64,000 bases of DNA from contig NC_092579.1 of the NCBI RefSeq assembly GCF_037975245.1, positions 11,128,678 through 11,192,677 of the forward strand. Direction: 5' to 3'. How positions within the stretch are numbered: the first letter of the stretch is position 1; each line of letters opens with the position of its first letter. This DNA comes from Apostichopus japonicus. Taxonomy: Eukaryota; Echinodermata; Holothuroidea; Aspidochirotida; Stichopodidae. The notes beneath the pieces were generated by a model. The model did no database searches and was not told where the DNA came from. It was given only the letters and a program-made list of their open reading frames with translations. The position numbers and the translations under genes were made by a program. Shown here in pieces: positions 57,674 through 64,000 of the stretch.

Positions 57674-57893
57674 TAAACATCAGATAAACCAAAACAATTC
57701 CTTTGCAATTACGACGGATTCGGATTAAAATAATCCGACGCGGATTAAAATAATCCGAATTTCTAAAACTTCTGCTCAATTCAGCAGAAATCAGTAAGTC
57801 GCTCTGACTTTACAACCATGCCGACAATCTCCTCGATAAAATAGTTTCAATTCCTGCTACTCCTTGTCACTTTCGGTGATCATGCACTGAAGA
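57673..57893 (+). mobile_element. Penelope-like 3' fragment (end of ORF plus 3' region)
   Basis: Reverse complement of about 8140-8395: the last codons of the GIY-YIG ORF, both copies of the palindrome CGGATTAAAATAATCCG, and the 3' region down to CATGCACTGAAGAA. A small internal deletion removes codons just before the palindromes. It ends about 140 bp short of the terminus seen at 8001. Confidence 0.88.
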
Positions 57894-58100
57894 ATCAGTT
57901 TCCATAGCCTAGCCGATACGGTGTTGGTTACATAAAGCGGGTCACATAAAGCGGGTCACATAAAGCGGGGAATGGGGGGGGGGGGTGGGTTGCACTTTCG
58001 AATCCTGGTGGTAGCTGGAAGTAAATTTGTCACTGACAAAATCCTGTATTGTTAATATTATAATGACTAAATAATCACCACTTTCTTCCATGCAGCGCAT

Positions 58101-59810
58101 CAGTGGCGTCACCAGACTTTTCAGTCTGGGGGGGCACAGGGGGGGCACCAGCATTTGATGGGGGGCACTTAGGTGGATACGGATCACCGTCCTGGGGGTC
58201 TAAGGGGAGGGGGTTCCCTTCCAGGCGCGGCGGAACGGGAAAATTATTGGGGGGGGGGGCTAATGTGTAGAGACTATCTAAGCGGAGCGCCACCATCGGT
58301 TGGCGCGGAGCGTACAAGAAAATTTTGGGTTTTTCAAACCCCCAGATGGCTGGAACGGCACTTTCCGAGTGTTTTATGCTGCGAATACCTAGCCCTAAAA
58401 TATGGGTCTCAAGCCTGCAATTTCTCAGATTGCACGTAAAAGTCTGTAAAAACATTGTAATTTGTATATTCGATGGTGTTTTAAGAGAGTAGCTATTACT
58501 CGTAGTGTACTCGCAAAGACGTTTTTGAGTGTAGTAAGGGGATGTTGGAGAACTGGCTGAAATGAAGCAAGTCATTGGCCTAAGACGAAGTTGTGTTGCG
58601 CTTTCCGGTACTCACACTCATTGCTTCCACTTTTCACGGGGCGTGAAGACGCGGTTGGGGTGACAATGTGGTCTATAGCCAGGGGACGGGCCGAGGGTCC
58701 CCAGCAATTACTAAAATTATTACACCTATATAGTATACGTGTGCATCGGACAGATCGACAAGTATGCATTGAAAAATGGGCAGATGCACGTTTCGGAGCC
58801 TTGGTAAATATTGAGGGGCTTATCATGCATTTGCCCCCTCAACTTTTTCATTGAGGGGGGGCTGAGCCCCCAAGCCCCCTTATCCGCCGCCACTGCCCCC
58901 CTCCCCTTTGGAAAATTTACGCATACGGAGGATGGGCTGGATGCAAAATGCTGCCACATTTGATGCTAAATTCGATCTGAAGATATCTCCAGAAATTGCT
59001 ATTTTTGAGGTAATGATTTTAACAAGGCGCAGAATTTTGCAGAGGATATGAACCACATGCTGTCGATATTATGCCTAACCCTATCAATAGAACCTACATT
59101 TGTTGAATTAATGTGTGCATGACCCCCGACTCCTTTCTTGTCCTTCTCGTTTTCGCCCATTATCTATTAAGATGTAACAGGTTCCAGCATCGTTATTGGC
59201 TCCTATCAGGGATCTCACCATGCAATCCAAAGTTTGATCACACATCGAGTATGGCTCAGTATGCAGGTGTGAACATTCGCCATTTGTTCCTACAAGCATC
59301 TGACCTCAAATGACCTCTGCAGCCCCTACACAACAGGGTTAATATATGGGTCCACAAATATAGGCAAGTATGGTGCCTGCGGACCCTCACATTCTCACAT
59401 TTTGTCAGCTCCTAACCTGTCAACCTCAGACCAAGGCAACATATTACATTACCCTCCCTTTTCACAGTCATGTAAGTCGCGAAGCGGACGTGTATATCCG
59501 CTGGTATGGCGTGAGCACTGACACATTCAATGTAAATATCGACACCTGTTGTGATGGCGCGGGTTACGACTTCGATACCCGACGTTCAAGGAAAAACTTT
59601 TTCATATTTTCGCAGCTCATTTGAAGAAAATACGAATTTCTGTGCTTCTTTGTCCTTATGAAAAACCAACTCAGATGATGGGAGTTGAATATAACAAAAT
59701 ATATATATATATTTTTACCAACCCAAATCTCAGATGGGGGGCACTCGGGGGGCACTAGGTTTTCCAGGGGGGCACGTGCCCCCCCTGGCCCCCCCTTGGC
59801 GACGCCACTG
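58101..59810 (+). mobile_element. hAT-like element, 1710 bp including a nested insertion
   Basis: Left CAGTGGCGTCACCAG and right CTTGGCGACGCCACTG form an inverted repeat. The flanking 8-mers are CAGCGCAT (58093-58100) and CAGCGCGT (59811-59818), one mismatch. The element at 58222-58895 is nested near the left end. The remaining roughly 1036 bp has no transposase: the frames at 59113-59313 and 59370-59624 are short and unrecognised. Confidence 0.85.
58222..58895 (+). mobile_element. Nested hAT-like element, 674 bp (uninterrupted sister of 36136-37217)
   Basis: Left CAGGCGCGGCGGAAC and right GTTATCCGCCGCCACTG-like end (written here as TATCCGCCGCCACTG). The interior matches 36136-37217 closely except for the 407 bp of insertion and duplication there. 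The flanking 8-mers (TTCCCTTC and CCCCCCTC) match poorly because both lie in a G/C-rich palindromic stretch of the host element. Confidence 0.9.
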
Positions 59811-59818
59811 CAGCGCGT

Positions 59819-60333
59819 TCATGAGCATTTCGTGACTAACCGTACATTTTAATTTGACAGATATATTGGTCACCGTAGTATATAACACACTGCTGGTACA
59901 CACCGTGACGACTTCACCATATGGAATGCAGAAGATAGCGATAGGCTATTCAGGTACAGTAGGCTGATCATAAACATGAAATAAAGCTATCCGGTCAATA
60001 TTCCCGTGGTATTACGAGTCATCGCTATTTATAAGAAGTTAAAAGATGGGAAACGAAAATATATGTTTCTTAAAATGGCGAAAGACCGCGTATCATAGCT
60101 TTTTTGTCAGTACTTTGGTGTTTTCCGTAAATCCATTAACAGGCCATCTGTTTTGAAAGTCTCGTATTTCTTTGATCTTATAAATACCAGGTTGGTTTAA
60201 TGAACGAGTTCAGTAACCTCGCATTAAGAATATGATAGCAAGAGATGCTTCTTCACAAGGATATCATGAAGTGCATAGAAGGTTGGATCATGATCATTGT
60301 CTAATGTTTAAAGACTCATGAATATTAGCTCAT
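59819..60333. other. Gene-free stretch, nothing recognised
   Basis: No recognisable gene or element. Confidence 0.4.
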
Positions 60334-60570
60334 GAGTGTTAGCTCAGTGGTTAACGCCGGTGCCTTTCAATCATAAGGTCCCGAGTTCGAGTCACTCCAA
60401 GATTAATGTCCTCCAGTAACAGAGTTGTTGACAATTGAAAATTCATAATCATGGACGTTAAATATCAATCTAAGAGACTGACTTCGGTCAGCTTGCGGCT
60501 TTGATAAGCCAATGATGGCTTCTTCGCGAGTTCCTGCTTGCAGGAGGATCTAAATAAAATACAATATTAA
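60334..60570 (+). repeat. tRNA-derived SINE
   Basis: An A-box-like TAGCTCAGTGGTTAACGCC (60340 onward) and a B-box-like GAGTTCGAGTCAC (60383-60395) are spaced as in a tRNA promoter. They are followed by a non-tRNA body with a hairpin-like end (GAGTTCCTGCTTGCAGGAGG-type pairing near 60530-60549) and an A-rich tail with AAATAAAATACAATATTAAAA. A 3' terminal CCA-type acceptor stem is absent, so this is a SINE rather than a tRNA gene. Confidence 0.75.
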
Positions 60571-62138
60571 AATAAACACAAAACTATGGTATTTGTCTAA
60601 TTAAACATTACTAACTGCTATTTGTCTGTGCAGGTTGTCGATTTGATCTTATATACCGGTATAGTACGATATATATATAGATGAAGCATACAGTTTAGAA
60701 TATCAAAATTGTGTCCACTTGCTAAACTATGCAAGAGCTGAATATCTACTGGCTAAAATCAAGTTCTCAAGAGGCATTTTGTTGATCGACAACACACCAG
60801 TTACTGCATAGAGTTAATATGAGGGCAGTCTATAATACTTGCTGATAAAAAGTAATAATAAGAGCTGATATTAGGAAACCATGCCGACTCGTTGACTGAC
60901 GGTTATTACCTTATACTTATCTGTTAATGTATACTAAATGTCTACTGGCGAAACAAAAATCATCTCCCTTTTTGTTTTCTACGGACAAACCGTGCATTTA
61001 GCCGGTAAAATAGCCCGAATTTCGAGGCCTATAGTTATATATCACTGCTATCGTATTTAGCAGGAAACCTTTCAACGTTATTTCTTTTCGATAACTCGAT
61101 TTAATGAGACTTAAAACAGTCAAATGACGTACACTCCTGGACGATCGTGTCTTTGCGAGATATGTTTACCGAGGCTTCGGATGGGTTATACTATTTGAGT
61201 GATTTTGTTTTTGTTGTTGCGCTAAATCGTAGAAACTAGAAAAGGATGATGCCACATCGCCGGGCATTCGGAAGAAAGTATATGAATAAGAGGACATTAC
61301 AATAAGGAAAGGGAATGTTCAGGGCTAAATCTGGAGATATTTTAGGATTAGTTAATGCAATATATAACTATCACATTACATAAACAAGATAATATAAAGG
61401 CTCTCTCAAGATACGTTTGATAGGTGAAGTTTTGAACGAGAGGAATTAAAAAAAATGTTACTGCTGTAATCTTCGTTCTTGCTTTGATTGTTTATTTTTT
61501 GTTACATCATAACACGACATTAACATAAAACACAGAACTAATGAGTTCGACAATTACGGTTACAATTATTAATGAAGCAAGAATTTCAAAGTAGCGCCAT
61601 ATTTTAGAGCACTTTCTAACAATACAGAAACAATGAATTCCATGACTCATTACTCCTTAACGGTTGCATGCAGTGGTGCATCATTTTAATGGAAGTTCCA
61701 TAACATGTTATAGAAGTAAAATATATGTTAATAATTGATTTAATTTGTTAACAAGGCAAAGAGTACTGTCAACCATCAATGCTTAACGCGACAGACCAAC
61801 ATTAATTTAGTCGAGAGATATACTGAAAATTTGAAATGTGAAAGATAAAATTGATCATAAAATATCGGTTGTCTTTGATCTTTACCAACTGTAGAAGTTA
61901 GTTATCTAACTTTAACCTTTTATTTAACTTTAACTCTGTAATAACATTTCCTCGTCTCATGGATATTTTAAAGATATAAGTAATAGAACACGAGTACATG
62001 ACAAATAGTGACGGATAAGTTATAGAACTTTATCAAATGGTTACTATGACACTGTATAGTAAAGGAGAAACAAAAAGAGGATAGTCTGTAGTCTAGTAGA
62101 ACATCAAACGACTAAGAAGAACCTTATTATATGTCGAG
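60571..62138. other. Gene-free stretch, nothing recognised
   Basis: AT-rich, frames very short. Nothing recognised. Confidence 0.4.
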
Positions 62139-62640
62139 ATGAATTTGGAAATCTTTGAGTTCACGTTTGTTGTCAAAAGGGCGATTATGCCTCACGTTAA
62201 AGTCTTTGGCCATAAGATACCAAATTTTGACGATCGTGTTGATAACATTGATTTCTACTTAAAACGTTTCGAGCGGTATGTCACCGCCATAGGTCACCCT
62301 AAGCAGGAATGGACGTTGCTACTTAGTACGTTGATTACGGGTAAAGCATTAGAAGTGTACACAAGGATGTGAGATAAGATGCTGGGCACCCATTGTCAGG
62401 TTAGGGAAAGTTGACCGACCTATGAAGTAAGATGGTCAAGTTTGCAATATCTGTCACATTTGACGATTAACACAGGATACATACACAAGATATGTATTAC
62501 AGCAATATCAGTTTGCAGGCTTATTATCGTTATAATGAGACAATTTGGCGTAAACGTGCAAGTTCTAAGACGATTCCACTTCACAGCGGATCAACAGAAC
62601 AACATCACCGTTGCTATATGTGTGGTCATGTTGTAAGGTG
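62139..62640 (+). pseudogene. Gag-like remnant of an LTR-type retrotransposon
   Basis: The plus-strand frame 62139-62372 reads YLKRFERYVTAIG, then WTLLLSTLITGKALEVY, a pattern seen in gag capsid regions of LTR retrotransposons (often Ty3/gypsy-type). It then stops. After a gap, another frame at about 62492-62640 contains RCYMCGHVVRC, resembling a worn CCHC zinc knuckle. No protease, polymerase or LTR is seen nearby, so it is a broken fragment. Confidence 0.6.
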
Positions 62641-64000
62641 TTCGTACATTGCAACAGTCGGGTTCAGAGTTATATATGTCTATTTGATTGCTTGCTTGTT
62701 TTTTGTTGTTGTGGAAATGCAGTATGAAGAGTTTGCATTTGTCGTAGCTCCTTGTGTTTGTTGTTGGCAAGCAAGGTAGCAATGCAAACAAAAATTATGT
62801 TTTTGTTTTCCTGCATAAATAATTCCTATATCGTAGTACGGTAGTATTGCATTGGATCTGTAGTAATACTTATCCATTTACTCATGTACATAAGCAAGTG
62901 TAACATCATGTTTAAGTGACAAATTCAATACTAACATGGTCATGCCATGCAGGTACATCATCTTTCTACACCTTTCAAACCTCTTACAACGGTTTCACCG
63001 TATGAAAAAGTGTGCTGCAAATGTGTGCAAGAACACTGCATGGGTATACGATTACAAGTAGAATTCTCCTTCATATGTGTACCGGTATGAGTACAAGGGT
63101 TTATGTACGAATCTGTGTACATAATAACTTAAGTACCTGCACTATACTGCACTACCTCCGAGTACAAACCATGTGGGCGGACGGACGGGTATATAAGTAC
63201 AAATAATGCAGATACGAGTACAAGCAAAATATATATGCTATAATAGGGGTATACCGGTGCGGACTCACTACAAGTGGACACAGCACTGAGGATAAGTTTT
63301 TCGAGGTATCTATGTTACTGCAATGAAGTTAACTTTGAATTTGTACCCTTAGACTAGTAAATTAGAATTAGAATTATTTCATAAATTTTGAAGCGTTATC
63401 AAGTTTGTATAAGGAAGTACCTTGTCACGTCTATATACATGAAACAAGAACCTTACTCTCGTCTGCACAATTTCATTTCACACTCAAAAACCCCCATTTC
63501 ATTAACTACATTTATCTTCTTAAAGTTGACTTATTATAGTCTTACACGCACAGTTGTCGTCTGTTACTCGCAGCTGTCTTGTATACGTGTTACGTGTTAC
63601 TTTTTACGAGGCCGTCAAAAGATCATGGATGGATTGTTTCTTCACTGTTCTGTTTCTTGCTCATCTTCTCCCATATCTTAAAATGTACATCTCTTCATAT
63701 TTTTTTGACGAGTGGCGCTCTAGAATCATATATGTCTGTTTCATTTATAGAAGAAGACGACTCCGCAATTATCTTCTCTGCTTTTGAAGAACCAGTATAC
63801 TTAATGTGTTTCAGTTCTCAAAACATGGCAGTATCAGACAATATACTTTCTATGTTTACTTCCGCTTCGACGAAGACGTATAGAATCGCAATTGGTATCG
63901 TACGAAGATGAATGACTGTATTTGTTATAGATAACACGGGAGATGCTGCTAATGGCAAAGCCTGGTATAGACGATTATGTTTTGATTCTCTTGTAACGTG
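62641..64000. other. Gene-free stretch to window end, nothing recognised
   Basis: Frames near 63388-63911 overlap one another and show no recognisable domain. An exon of a gene beyond the window cannot be excluded. Confidence 0.4.

Noticed and set aside
60334-60405. A functional tRNA gene on the plus strand
   Set aside because: A and B boxes are present but no paired acceptor stem; a SINE body and A-rich tail follow.

Overview
This is animal nuclear DNA: AT-rich, non-operonic, with GT-AG introns, abundant microsatellites and nested transposons. Most reading frames are short noise. The one recognisable host gene is a complete seven-exon cytosolic thymidine kinase (TK1) on the plus strand, coding positions 9663 to 25761. 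Its animal TK1-type C-terminal tail and the repeat types (CR1/L2-like LINEs, Penelope-like elements, hAT-like short elements, tRNA-derived SINEs) suggest a marine invertebrate. An echinoderm such as a sea cucumber is my guess, but the sequence alone does not prove it.

Layout. 1-9.4 kb: repeats, including a 373-bp hAT-like element (1866-2238), a decayed LINE (3795-4600), a tRNA-like SINE (5505-5690), a composite of hAT-like pieces (5279-7408) and a Penelope-like retrotransposon with a GIY-YIG endonuclease ORF (8001-9034), ended by a long TA microsatellite. 9.4-25.8 kb: TK1 with a compact promoter carrying a 30-bp perfect palindrome and E2F-like and NRF1-like motifs. Intron 1 (9.4 kb) holds a CR1/L2-like LINE split by a 757-bp inverted-repeat element with a 10-bp target duplication, a 1.4-kb inverted-repeat element filled with minisatellite, and a 3.5-kb foldback element with arms of about 1.7 kb. 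25.8-27.9 kb: a minisatellite directly after the TK1 stop, with two long near-perfect hairpins. 28-64 kb: no convincing host gene. It holds a series of hAT-like non-autonomous elements, several nested inside one another and most with exact 8-bp target duplications, plus a LINE tail fragment, a Penelope 3' fragment, a SINE, a gag-like remnant and microsatellites.

How it fits together. TK1 supplies dTMP by salvage for DNA synthesis, and its promoter motifs and a CDK-type site near the N-terminus fit cell-cycle control. Everything else is mobile or satellite DNA. The notable biology is the nesting, from which a relative insertion order can be read, and a roughly 100-bp module shared by hAT-like elements that otherwise have different ends.
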